Positions 35,977 to 44,593 of a stretch of DNA of 64,000 nucleotides are shown one piece after another; position 1 is the stretch's first letter, and every line of letters begins with the position of its first letter. Origin of the DNA: Bacillus sp. 2205SS5-2 (lineage in GTDB: Bacteria; Bacillota; Bacilli; Bacillales; Bacillaceae_K); the NCBI RefSeq assembly GCF_037024155.1, contig NZ_JAYKTS010000007.1:62001-126000 (forward strand), read 5' to 3'. The notes under the pieces are model-generated. The model was given only the letters and a program-made list of their open reading frames with translations. It made no database searches and was not told where the DNA came from. The position numbers were made by a program, and so were the translations under genes.

Positions 35977-36052
35977 ACGTTACTTCTTAGCGATTTTTTT
36001 GGAGAGTATTTTATCTATATTTTGCACACCATAGAAAGAAGGAGTGGTGCAA

Positions 36053-36436
36053 TTGAAGAAAATATTCTTCATATTTATTCTATTAGTCCTCACAGGTTGT
36101 CAACAAAGGGTTCCTGAACCAGAATCAGTTGCTGCACAAACGGTAATAAATCGCAATGTACAGAATGATAGGGCAAACTTTCAAGTTTCACATATTGTAC
36201 AACAAAATAATGTTTATATTGAATGTAGGTTAAAAAATATTTCCTTCTCTGGACAGAAAGGAAAACAGGCAGGGAAAATTATTGTTAATGTAAATGGAAA
36301 ACGAACTGGTGAGTACCGTACTGCGGCGTTCGTGGTGAAAAATTTACCGAAAGGGAACCATTTCTTGAAGCTAAATGTCCTATCACTTGATGATAAATTG
36401 CTGGCACAAAAGCAGTTTTTTGTCTGGGTTCCCTGA
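36053..36436 (+). CDS. Small lipoprotein
   Basis: A 127-residue secreted lipoprotein: MKKIFFIFILLVLTGC, lipidated Cys16. The mature part has two beta-rich stretches (NFQVSHIVQQNNVYIECRLKN and FVVKNLPKGNHFLKLNVLSL), suggesting a small beta-sandwich on the outer face of the membrane. I do not recognise a family. The TTG at 36053 follows GAAGGAG by nine bases; the GTG at 36044 overlaps that site. It lies between ylbE and ylbF, a place without a gene in B. subtilis as I recall. Confidence 0.75.
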   Translation: MKKIFFIFILLVLTGCQQRVPEPESVAAQTVINRNVQNDRANFQVSHIVQQNNVYIECRLKNISFSGQKGKQAGKIIVNVNGKRTGEYRTAAFVVKNLPKGNHFLKLNVLSLDDKLLAQKQFFVWVP

Positions 36437-36506
36437 TGAGTACTCTAGAAAAATTCGCTAATCTATTGAAAACATGCTAAAATATGTGGCATGGAGGTGA
36501 GCACCT

Positions 36507-36950
36507 TTGCTTGCTACATTAGAAAGAGTAGAAATTCTACAATCATCAGAAGCGTTAGCAGAAATGATTTTGCAATCAGCAGAAGCGGATTCCTTTCGTG
36601 CATGTTATTATAGACTAAATAATACAACTTCTAGCCAAAGAAGGATTCGTAAATTTACTGAATTGAAGGAATTATATGAAGAAGTTCAGCGTTTTGGTCG
36701 CTACCATCCAGATTATCAGCGTGTTATGAAAGAGATTAGAGAAGTAAAACGTGAGATGGACCTTGACGAACATGTAGCGAACTTCCGAAAAGCTGAAAAC
36801 GACCTTCAACATTTATTGGATGAGGTAAGTTTGCTAATCGGTCGTTCTGTTTCTGAACATATAAAAGTACCAACAGGCAACCCTTTTTTCCAAACTTCTT
36901 CTTGTGGAGGAGGATGTGGAACTGGAGGAGGATGCAGTTGTTCTGCTTAA
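36507..36950 (+). CDS. ylbF: RicF/YlbF, Y-complex iron-sulfur protein
   Basis: A 147-residue helical protein of the YlbF/YmcA family. With RicA (YmcA) and RicT (YaaT) it forms the Y-complex that binds [4Fe-4S] clusters and modulates RNase Y, affecting competence, biofilm formation and sporulation in B. subtilis. Helices cover residues 8-120 (SEALAEMILQSAEADSFRACYY ... FTELKELYEEVQRFG). The C-terminal Gly/Cys cluster CGGGCGTGGGCSC supplies iron-sulfur ligands. The start is TTG, preceded by GGAGGTGAGC. A terminator follows the stop codon. Confidence 0.92.
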   Translation: MLATLERVEILQSSEALAEMILQSAEADSFRACYYRLNNTTSSQRRIRKFTELKELYEEVQRFGRYHPDYQRVMKEIREVKREMDLDEHVANFRKAENDLQHLLDEVSLLIGRSVSEHIKVPTGNPFFQTSSCGGGCGTGGGCSCSA

Positions 36951-36976
36951 GAGAAGAGCTATCTTCTCTTTTTTTT
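36950..36976 (+). terminator. Terminator of ylbF
   Basis: Stem AGAGAAGA / TCTTCTCT followed by eight T. Confidence 0.85.
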
Positions 36977-37026
36977 CTTCTCTATTCTTTTGGAGAAAAG
37001 AATAGGTTGTAAGTGGATAAAAATAA

Positions 37027-37338
37027 CTATCTTAAACGAATACAATCATCGCATAAATTACCACAACAAAACATTTTTTCTTGTGGTACGTAAAAACGGT
37101 GACGATATACATAGAGTTCTATCTTTTTCCGGACGAAAATCGTGTCGCAATGTAAACGAAATCCTTTCATAGTCCGCCCCGCACATCTTTTAATCCCTCT
37201 TTCTAATTTCGCTTGTTCAAGCTCCGTTTTGATATAGAGAAAGGGGATACCTGCAGCTTTTTTCCAGTAAACTTCTTCAATAGATTCTAGATTTTTGAGA
37301 TGAAGGATAAACGCTTCCCATATTGGTTCTAAATCCAT
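37027..37338 (-). CDS. Conserved-looking hypothetical protein with C-terminal cysteine cluster
   Basis: A 103-residue soluble protein on the minus strand between ylbF and ylbG. It has an N-terminal helical region (MDLEPIWEAFILHLKNLESIEEVYWKK), a basic middle and a C-terminal CCGNLCDDC cluster that could bind a metal. The ATG at 37338 follows AAAGGA by ten bases; the ATG at 37347 is too close to it. I do not recognise the family. Codon use and a normal ribosome site support a real gene. Confidence 0.65.
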   Translation of the reverse strand: MDLEPIWEAFILHLKNLESIEEVYWKKAAGIPFLYIKTELEQAKLERGIKRCAGRTMKGFRLHCDTIFVRKKIELYVYRHRFYVPQEKMFCCGNLCDDCIRLR

Positions 37339-37427
37339 GAGTTTCATTCCTTTCAGTTAGTTGCAGTTTAGTATAAAGCTATGCTAGACTAAATGAAAAA
37401 TAGACAGTTCGGTAAGGGGTTAAGGTC

Positions 37428-37703
37428 ATGTTGACTGAAAGACAAGGAATCGTTGTTTGGTTATATAATTTAAAACATGCCAAAACGCTGAGAAGATTTG
37501 GTCATGTTCATTATGTATCTAAAAAATTAAAGTATGTAGTCATTTATTGTGATCGGGAAAGCGTAGAAAGTGTGATGGATAAACTTTCACATTATTCCTA
37601 TGTAAAAAAAGTAGAACCATCTTTCAAACCGTATATTAATACAGAATATGAAAATTCCAAGCCAGATAAAGCAAAGGAATATGATTATAAAATAGGACTG
37701 TAA
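37428..37703 (+). CDS. ylbG: YlbG, UPF0298 (DUF2129) family protein
   Basis: A 91-residue protein matching Ylb[23 protein letters not shown], then [20 protein letters not shown] and [13 protein letters not shown]. The family is cytoplasmic, universal in Bacilli and functionally uncharacterised. GTAAGGGGTTAAGG precedes the ATG. A terminator follows the stop codon. Confidence 0.92.
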   Translation: MLTERQGIVVWLYNLKHAKTLRRFGHVHYVSKKLKYVVIYCDRESVESVMDKLSHYSYVKKVEPSFKPYINTEYENSKPDKAKEYDYKIGL

Positions 37704-37706
37704 GAA

Positions 37707-37734
37707 AAAGGAGAGGTTGCCCTCCCCTTTTTTA
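37707..37734. terminator. Terminator after ylbG
   Basis: Stem AAAGGAGAGG / CCTCCCCTTT (one bulge) with a TTGC loop and T6. It may also serve the convergent gene. Confidence 0.82.
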
Positions 37735-37736
37735 CT

Positions 37737-38126
37737 TTATTTTAATGGAGATAAGTAATGATTAAGTCGTAAAATTCCGATTAGATATTGATAGAATAAC
37801 TCTGTCTCAGCAAACTGAGTAGACGACTTAACTTCTAATTCGATAATGTGTTTACCGATCTCTTGTGATAATTCTTCAAATAATTGAAATCGTTTATTTT
37901 GTAACTCATGAGGACTTGGAATGCCTTCACGACATGTATATAGTGGCTGGAATTCACCTTCAATCGTGGGCTTTAAGATGGTCACTAACGAACATACCGC
38001 CCGGTTATTTACGATGGTATGAAGTGCAAGTAAGTGCTGAACGCGGTGTTGATTGGCTTTTGTTAATTCAATTAACTCATATATATCTGAATAACCTTCT
38101 CCTAACTCAATAAAACGTTGAATCAA
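37737..38126 (-). CDS. Hypothetical protein of a Bacillus family
   Basis: A 129-residue soluble protein: MIQRFIELGEGYSDIYELIELTKAN, HTIVNNRAVCSLVTILKPT, then CREGIPSPHELQNKRFQLFEELSQEIGKHIIELEVKSS. It is well formed, with a GAGGAGAG ribosome site before the ATG. I believe similar proteins occur near ylbG in other Bacillus, but I cannot name a function. It is convergent with ylbG. Confidence 0.78.
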   Translation of the reverse strand: MIQRFIELGEGYSDIYELIELTKANQHRVQHLLALHTIVNNRAVCSLVTILKPTIEGEFQPLYTCREGIPSPHELQNKRFQLFEELSQEIGKHIIELEVKSSTQFAETELFYQYLIGILRLNHYLSPLK

Positions 38127-38231
38127 TGATGTTCTCTCCTCTATCCATTCTTTTTTGCAATGCTAATGATTAATACTTTATCATTCCCTACATAAAATGA
38201 GAAGTAAGATCATTGAAAGGTTGTGGTAAAA

Positions 38232-38540
38232 ATGGTTTGGGTTTTTCTTTTTCTTTTACTGGCCCTAGGAATTGGTTATGTATGGCCACTTTCAACAGTT
38301 TCCGTACAACAAACTCATATTCCACATTCTTTTCTTTTTACATCAATATTGTCCACTCTTGCCATTCACGGTATCCTTTCTTACGTCCAAGAGGAAGACC
38401 TAGAGGAAGCAACTGTGGCATCGTTAGAAAACCTTCTTGTTGAGAAAGAAAAAAATTTCACACAACAAGAATGGCGGGACCTGGTTTTTGATCATTGTTC
38501 AATAAATCAATTTGTTGATGATGTCGAATTGGATCTCTAA
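38232..38540 (+). CDS. Small two-helix membrane protein, unknown
   Basis: A 102-residue protein with two N-terminal hydrophobic helices (about 2-20 and 33-48) and an acidic C-terminal half (EEDLEEATVASLENLLVEKEKNF ... FVDDVELDL) presumably facing the cytoplasm. The ATG at 38232 has AAAGG about ten bases before it; the GTG at 38223 would be too close. It lies between two conserved unknowns and the csfG-like RNA. No family is recognised. Confidence 0.6.
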   Translation: MVWVFLFLLLALGIGYVWPLSTVSVQQTHIPHSFLFTSILSTLAIHGILSYVQEEDLEEATVASLENLLVEKEKNFTQQEWRDLVFDHCSINQFVDDVELDL

Positions 38541-38560
38541 GACCAAAGTGAGTAAACATT

Positions 38561-38588
38561 AAAAAACCCTGCAGAAAATTCTGCAGGG
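38561..38588 (-). terminator. Terminator of the CsfG-like RNA
   Basis: Stem CCCTGCAGAA / TTCTGCAGGG. The T6 tract is on the minus-strand side only, so the terminated transcript must be on the minus strand. Confidence 0.85.
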
Positions 38589-38705
38589 TCCTTCCATTTC
38601 CTTTTCAGGACAGAAGGCAAAGGGAGAGGAGAAACCGGAGGAAGAACTTATGGGGAAACGTAAGTCTTCTCCGCGGTTGGCAACAACATCAGTTTGGATG
38701 TTGTT
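38561..38705 (-). ncRNA. csfG: CsfG-like forespore small RNA
   Basis: This minus-strand transcript of about 145 nt lies between its own promoter and terminator in the gap upstream of rsmD (ylbH). It folds into a hairpin AACAACATC / GATGTTGTT, then a long hairpin CGGAGAAGACTTACG / paired arm with a C-rich TTTCCCC loop. An unpaired pyrimidine tract TTTCTCCTCTCCC and the terminator follow. CsfG of B. subtilis is a conserved sporulation RNA in the ylbG-ylbH gap transcribed by sigma-F and sigma-G and earlier listed as a ylbH leader. Synteny, promoter type and C-rich loops agree; sequence alignment remains to be done. Confidence 0.68.
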
Positions 38706-38710
38706 ACTGT

Positions 38711-38739
38711 TAGTATGGCCTTTTGAACCGTATTTATAC
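38711..38739 (-). promoter_or_regulatory. Sigma-F/sigma-G-type promoter of the CsfG-like RNA
   Basis: On the minus strand GTATA (38739-38735) and CATACTA (38717-38711) are separated by 17 bp. CATACTA equals the sigma-G -10 consensus, and the overlapping GGCCATACT fits the sigma-F form GGNNANAMT. Confidence 0.65.
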
Positions 38740-38829
38740 GTAAAGTTTTTGATTTTAGAGAACCGTGGCTAAAATTAATTATATATGGTAGGATATATAA
38801 GAAATCTGATAGGTTGTGGTGAAGAATGA

Positions 38830-39387
38830 ATGAGAGTAATAGCTGGAACATGTAAAGGAAGGCCATTAAAGAGCGTACCAGGCATAAGTACTAGGCCGAC
38901 CACTGATAAAGTAAAAGAATCAATTTTTAATATGATTGGCCCTTATTTTTCTGGTGGAACAGCTTTAGATTTATTTGCTGGAAGTGGTGGTCTTGGAATT
39001 GAAGCACTTAGTCGTGGAGTAAATCAGGCTATTTTTGTCGATCGTGAACCGAGAGCTATCACGACGATTAAATCGAATGTAAGCCTCTGCTCCTATGAAA
39101 ATCAAAGTGAAATCTATCGCAATGATGCAACAAGAGCATTAAAGGCGATTCTAAAACGAGAAATAACGTTTGACTACATATTTTTAGATCCACCCTATAA
39201 AAAACAGAAGCTTGAGGAACTCCTTGCTTTTATCGATCATCATAAATTGTTAAATGAAAACGGTTACGTTGTGTGTGAGCATAGCAATGAAGTCAGTTTA
39301 CAGGAGCAAATAGAAAGACTTGAGCTAAGTCGTTTTGAAAACTATGGACTTATTTCTGTCTCGATATATAGAATTCAAGCAGAGTAG
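38830..39387 (+). CDS. rsmD: 16S rRNA (guanine966-N2)-methyltransferase RsmD
   Basis: An S-adenosylmethionine-dependent methyltransferase of 185 residues acting on 16S rRNA. It has the N-terminal MRVIAGTCKGRPLKSVPG, RPTTDKVKESIFN, the cofactor loop LDLFAGSGGLG (46-56) and the N2-guanine motif DPPY (120-123). This is ylbH of B. subtilis. GGTGAAGAATG precedes the ATG. It is 18 bp ahead of coaD, with which it forms a very common two-gene operon. Confidence 0.95.
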   Translation: MRVIAGTCKGRPLKSVPGISTRPTTDKVKESIFNMIGPYFSGGTALDLFAGSGGLGIEALSRGVNQAIFVDREPRAITTIKSNVSLCSYENQSEIYRNDATRALKAILKREITFDYIFLDPPYKKQKLEELLAFIDHHKLLNENGYVVCEHSNEVSLQEQIERLELSRFENYGLISVSIYRIQAE

Positions 39388-39919
<532 letters not shown>

Positions 39920-40142
39920 GTTTAAAAAGCTACTGAATCTAGAAGTCTTTTCCACTAGTAAGATTTAACCTCAATCGGCAAGAAGAGATAATTTTTATTA
40001 TGGTCAAAGGCTGTTAATTTTGGCCATCGACACCCACCAGTCATCTCCACAAAACTGTTGGGCTTAATCCCAGGTCTGTTTAAAGAGAGAGTCATCAGTC
40101 CGAAAACAAAAAATGTTATTTAAACAGCAATTTAGCCCTTTT

Positions 40143-41668
40143 TTAGCCAATAATCACATTTTCTTTAGGAAAGCGATAGAACCTTTTGTAGGTTCGCCAC
40201 GAAGTATCAACAAAAATGAAAAGATTCCAATCCTTCCGACAAACATAAAAAAATGATAACAAGTTTACCTAAGACAGATAAATAGGGGGTTATCCCTAAG
40301 GATAAGCCTGTCGTTCCAAAATCAGAAAACACTTCAAAGGTAATTGCTAAGATGAAGAAAGGTTCGATTGCAACTAATATAAGAATCGAAATAATACAAA
40401 TAAAAATTGCAGTATTAACGATAATAAAGGATTTAAAGGCATCTTCATTATCGATTTCTCGATCGAATACTTTTATTCTATCTTTGCCTCTTGCAAACTG
40501 AAAAATACTTAGGATCACAACGGCAAATGTTGTTGTTCGAGTTCCACCTCCAACAGAACTAGGTGAAGCCCCAATAAACATCAATATGCAGAGAAAGAGA
40601 AGTGTTGCAGGAGAAAGTAAACTAATATCCATGGTTGCGAGCCCTCCATTTCTTGCGGTGATGGATTGGAACAATGCATAGAAAAATGTCTCTTGCCACG
40701 TTTTACCTTCAAAAAATAAGGTTGTTTTCGCAAAATTTGTTGCTTTTCGAATCAGGTTACAATCTATGATATAGCTTAGTTTCGGGCATCATTTCGTCTG
40801 TTTTTGATGAAAATGAACAGTGGGATGGATCATATAGTCAAAAATCAGATGAAATAACCACAATGTATACGAAAAGAGCAAAAAATAAAGAGTATTCAAG
40901 CAAATAGATTCCAAGTCCTCCGAGAACAACTAATAAATAGAATGTTGCGGTCGTTAACTTTTCATAAAGTGAGAAGCGATAAGGAATCTTCTCTTTGTGA
41001 AAAAGATATTCTTTTGTTGCAATAAGAATTGAAAAACCTATCGCTCCTAGAATAAGCAATAGGATATTGATGAATTGTACAAAGTAATCATGTGCATACG
41101 GAACTAGAGAAGATCCAGTAATATCAAATCCGGCATTGGTTGTTGCACTTATAGAAGCGAATAGACCTTGTAAAAAGGCTTCCTGCCATGATGAATAATA
41201 TTGAAGAAAATAATCACCTAAGACCACTCCGCCAAATAATCCAATGGAAACGAATAGAAGTAAAATCCATCGAATTAATTTTACAAGTCCAGATAAATCG
41301 GATCGGTTTTGGTCTGTCATAATGAGTTGACGTTCTTTTAAGCCACTCTTTTTTCCAAACAATAATCAAACCAATGTCCCAAGAGTCATGATGCCGGTTC
41401 CTCCAAATTGAAGAATAATCAGTAGGAACACAATTCCAACGAAACTAAATGTGTCCTCTGTAGGAACGACGGTAAGTCCTGTCACGCTAAATGGCACTCA
41501 CACTGGTGAAGAGTGCATCAATGAAACTCCAGGATGCAGCTGGTTTGCGGGTAATTAGAAGACTTGTAAAGTCATTGAAACAATAATGGCCAACAAATAA
41601 ATAAAAACGATCATTTGAACTGTAGGTATTCTAGAAATATTTTTCTTTTTCACTGACAAAAATGACAT
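40143..41668 (-). pseudogene. Ktr/Trk potassium-transporter membrane subunit, inactivated
   Basis: Pieces of a ~450-residue KtrB/KtrD-type protein lie in order on the minus strand. They are: N-terminus MSFLSVKKKNISRIPT; first filter region with SVTGLTVVP; GKKSGLKERQLIMTDQNR; second filter SATTNAGFD; a hydrophobic block; third filter SITARNGGL; SSVGGGTRTTTF; fourth filter FSDFGTTGLSLGITP; and the terminal PKENVIIG. The frame is broken by a TAA at 41555-41557, at least one frameshift and stops before SVTGL, a TGA before LLFGKK, a 161-bp MITE at 40720-40880, and two frameshifts near the C-terminus. GGAGGAAT precedes the original ATG at 41668. It cannot make a functional channel. Confidence 0.9.
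40720..40880 (+). repeat. GGCT MITE inside the potassium-transporter pseudogene (161 bp)
   Basis: GGTTGTTTTCGCAAAATTTG ... CAATGTATACGAAAAGAGCA is flanked by AAAAATAA on both sides (40712-40719 and 40881-40888). The host protein resumes exactly across it: ...EYSLFFAL before and FFEGKTWQETFFYALFQS after, apart from the duplicated bases. This shows the element is mobile or was recently so. Confidence 0.93.
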
Positions 41669-41717
41669 GGTTATTCCTCCGCTTTAGCTTTATTTATGCA
41701 AATGAATTTTTCTCCAA

Positions 41718-41898
41718 GGCTGTTTTGGCAAAGATTTTGACTTTTCTTATAAGAATGAATCCTTTGACTTGTATGACTTCGTGCTCTTTTCCTAATGAAT
41801 AACCCTCCATTTTAAGATAAACAGTAAGAAAGGAATCGAAAAAACCTTATTGCCTGTTTTTTCTTGTGCCGATAGCAACAAAGTTTACGAAAAGAGCC
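41718..41898 (+). repeat. Variant GGCT MITE with unrelated interior (181 bp)
   Basis: It has the same ends (GGCTGTTTTGGCAAAG and AAGTTTACGAAAAGAGCC) but a different middle. Flanks TTCTCCAA and TACTCCAA agree in seven of eight bases. It begins 49 bp before the start of the transporter pseudogene. Confidence 0.8.
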
Positions 41899-41994
41899 TA
41901 CTCCAAATAGCTTATTGAGAAAGTATCCAATTTGCTCTGATTGAAATCTATAAAAAAAATCAGAAAAATTATCGTAGTCCTATTGTTTTCGTAA

Positions 41995-42154
41995 GGTTGT
42001 TTTCGCAAAGGTTATTGCTTTTCGAATCGTTAATTATCTAGGATATTGCTTTGTTTTGGGAATCATTTCGTCTGTTTTTGATTGAAATCAACAGAAAAAT
42101 GGAGGATTGAGTCAAAAATAAGGTGAAGTATCGACAATATATGAGAAAAGAGTA
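41995..42154 (+). repeat. GGCT MITE copy (160 bp)
   Basis: It has a standard interior (GGAATCATTTCGTCTG, TTTTTGATTGAAATCAACAG). Its right end TATATGAGAAAAGAGTA is mutated. No target duplication remains. With the previous copy it makes up most of the 41669-42292 gap, in which no gene is seen. Confidence 0.8.
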
Positions 42155-42292
42155 AAATAAAAGAGGCGGGAGTTTTTATCATGCTAAATTCAAGAGCCCC
42201 ATTCCAAAGAAAATAGCAGGAAGACTGATCGATAAGGTAGAATTTCATATTCGAAGAACAAAGAACTTTGCTAAAATCAATATCGTAAAGGG

Positions 42293-43504
42293 CTAGCCCT
42301 TCTTTAGAAAGTTACGATAATAGTATAGAAAAACATATCCTATCAAGAAAATAATGGTTACTAGGGGTCCAATAGTAAGAAATGTATCCATCAATGCGGG
42401 AATGTTGAAAGTCGTATTTTTAAACACTGGGATAATTAGAGGGGAGTCTATTCCAAAATAATGTTGATAGACTGGTTTCCACAGAATCCATGAGATGATG
42501 GCGGCAAAGAATCCATGAAGAATACGAGCAATGAAAAAGGGTTTAAAACGAATGTCTGTTTGAGCCAAAATACTGGCAACTTGAGCTTGGACACTAAATC
42601 CACTGAAAGCAAGCAGGAAACTGACAATTGTAACCTGATACATTAATGCCACGGAAGTTTTGCTTGTTAATTGACTGCCTAATGTAATTTCAAATAAACC
42701 AGAGATAAAGGGAGCACTCAATGCACTTGGAAGCTGAAAAAGAGAGAAAATATACGTAATAAAAATGGCCAGAATCGTTGTTATTTGAATGTGAAGTAAT
42801 ATAGCATTGAGCACTGAAAATAGGATGATAAATCCACCAATCATTAACAAGGTTTGAATGGAGGACATAACCGCATCTCCTAAAAGCTTTCCGAATGGAC
42901 GCTGATCATTTAATCGTGTCTGATGGAGAGTGAGAATGGCACTCCTTATGGAAAGGGTTTGTTTGGCATAGCGAATTTGCCGGTCTTCCTTAGCTCCATA
43001 GAATCGCATAACCACACCGACAAATATATTACCTATGTAATGAGATAAGGCTAAAATGACGCCAATATGGACATTGTTAAAAAAACCAACGGATACGGCA
43101 CTAAATATGAACAATGGGTTAGACGAATTGGTAAACGATACTAGGCGTTCAGCCTCTATTTGAGAAATCTGCCGTTCCTGGCGGAGGCGAGCGGTTAATT
43201 TTGCCCCTGAGGGAAAACCGGAGGCCATCCCCATTGCCCAAACAAATCCACCAGCTCCAGGTACTCGAAAGATAGGTCTCATCAATGGTTCCAAAAGTAC
43301 TCCGATAAAGCGAACTACTCCAAAACCAATTAGGAGTTCAGAAACAATGAAAAAGGGTAACAAAGACGGGAACACAATTCTCCACCACATGTCTAATCCT
43401 CTAAGGGAAGCATTAAATGCTACTACTGGAAATGCAATGAGAGATACGGCTAAACCAGTTGCCGATATCGCAAGAAAGAGCGTTTTTGCTAAAGACCTAT
43501 TCAA
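42293..43504 (-). CDS. ylbJ: Sporulation integral membrane protein YlbJ
   Basis: A 403-residue polytopic membrane protein of the YlbJ family, with two nucleoside-recognition-type gate domains. LRGLDMWWRIVFPSLLPFFIVSELLIGFG opens the first; FVWAMGMASGFPSGAKLTARLR and VSFTNSSNPLFIFSAVSVGFF are the best conserved segments. B. subtilis ylbJ is a mother-cell gene needed for heat-resistant spores. The start is TTG with GAGGAGGCA upstream. It reads towards the MITE-rich region. Confidence 0.92.
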   Translation of the reverse strand: MNRSLAKTLFLAISATGLAVSLIAFPVVAFNASLRGLDMWWRIVFPSLLPFFIVSELLIGFGVVRFIGVLLEPLMRPIFRVPGAGGFVWAMGMASGFPSGAKLTARLRQERQISQIEAERLVSFTNSSNPLFIFSAVSVGFFNNVHIGVILALSHYIGNIFVGVVMRFYGAKEDRQIRYAKQTLSIRSAILTLHQTRLNDQRPFGKLLGDAVMSSIQTLLMIGGFIILFSVLNAILLHIQITTILAIFITYIFSLFQLPSALSAPFISGLFEITLGSQLTSKTSVALMYQVTIVSFLLAFSGFSVQAQVASILAQTDIRFKPFFIARILHGFFAAIISWILWKPVYQHYFGIDSPLIIPVFKNTTFNIPALMDTFLTIGPLVTIIFLIGYVFLYYYRNFLKKG

Positions 43505-43808
43505 AAGGAGTGCCTCCTCTACATATTCGTTGTGGATTAGGAAAACAATGATAAAATAAAACTAATAAGTGATATTTTTAGCAGGATAGGGATTGCTTTC
43601 CTGCTGATGGTAATTGAATCAATCAGCTCAGACTAGCACTTGAATTCCTGTTTCATCATATTATTTAAGTATAGAAAGACTTATTGGAAATGTGCATAGA
43701 TCTAAAAATAATGGGGGATACTTGTCCCCATATTATTCAATATACTCATATCCAACTGAAATAGACCATAAGATGAAGTGGGTAAGTGCAAATAGGGGAG
43801 TGATAAAC
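43505..43808. other. Divergent ylbJ/ylbK control region
   Basis: About 300 bp with promoters for both genes expected. An AGCAGG...CCTGCT inverted repeat lies near 43578-43604. The ylbK reading frame stays open upstream to 43692, but a ribosome site exists only at 43809. Confidence 0.5.
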
Positions 43809-44588
43809 ATGACTAGGCCCCAAATCGGGCTTGCATTAGGATCAGGTGGAGCAAGGGGATTTGCTCATTTAGGGGTACTCAAGGTACTTAAGGATCATCA
43901 TATCCCAATTGACTACATTGCCGGAAGTAGCATGGGGGCATTGGTAGGTGCTTTTTATGCAACAGGTCATCAGATGGAAGATCTATATAAGCTCTCTACT
44001 GCGTTCAAACGAAAATATTTTCTTGATTTTACGGTCCCAAAAATGGGCTTTATCTCTGGGAAACGTATAAAAGAATTCATTCATTTATTTACTCATCAGA
44101 AAAATCTTGAAGATCTATCGATCCCGGTTTCGGTAGTGGCAACAGACTTAACACACGGAAAGAAAGTGATTTTTACTGAAGGTTCAATTGCTGAAGCAGT
44201 GCGTGCAAGTATTTCTATTCCCGGAATTTTTGTTCCAGAAAAAAAGGATGGCAGGATACTGGTAGATGGTGGTGTGATCGACCGGGTGCCGGTATCTGTT
44301 GTAAAAGAAATGGGTGCGGATATTGTGATTGCAGTGGATGTATCTCATGTGAATAAGGAAGCAGAGTTGAATAATATTTATGATATTATTATGCAAAGCA
44401 TAGATATACTTCAACTTGAAATTTTAGAAAATCGGGTCATCCATTCGGATGTAATGATACGTCCTCATGTGGAGATGTTCAGTTCCAAAGCATTTACCAA
44501 CATAGAAGAAATGATTGAGGTTGGGGAACAAGAAGCAAAGAAGCACATCCCTCAAATTCAAACTTTAATTGCAGCATGGAAGGGGTGA
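43809..44588 (+). CDS. ylbK: Patatin-like phospholipase family protein YlbK
   Basis: A 259-residue serine acyl hydrolase of the patatin/RssA family. It has the oxyanion loop GSGGARGFAH (11-20), nucleophile Ser41 in GSSMG and the catalytic Asp in VDGGVIDRVP. Substrate is probably a lipid ester; this is not known for YlbK. The ATG at 43809 follows AGGGGAGTG. The gene overlaps the region just before ylbL and forms an operon with it. Confidence 0.92.
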   Translation: MTRPQIGLALGSGGARGFAHLGVLKVLKDHHIPIDYIAGSSMGALVGAFYATGHQMEDLYKLSTAFKRKYFLDFTVPKMGFISGKRIKEFIHLFTHQKNLEDLSIPVSVVATDLTHGKKVIFTEGSIAEAVRASISIPGIFVPEKKDGRILVDGGVIDRVPVSVVKEMGADIVIAVDVSHVNKEAELNNIYDIIMQSIDILQLEILENRVIHSDVMIRPHVEMFSSKAFTNIEEMIEVGEQEAKKHIPQIQTLIAAWKG

Positions 44589-44593
44589 AAAAA

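Noticed and set aside
38590-38830. A plus-strand rsmD (ylbH) leader riboswitch.
   Set aside because: The only terminator has its T-run on the minus strand, and the promoter found also points that way; a minus-strand RNA explains the structure better.
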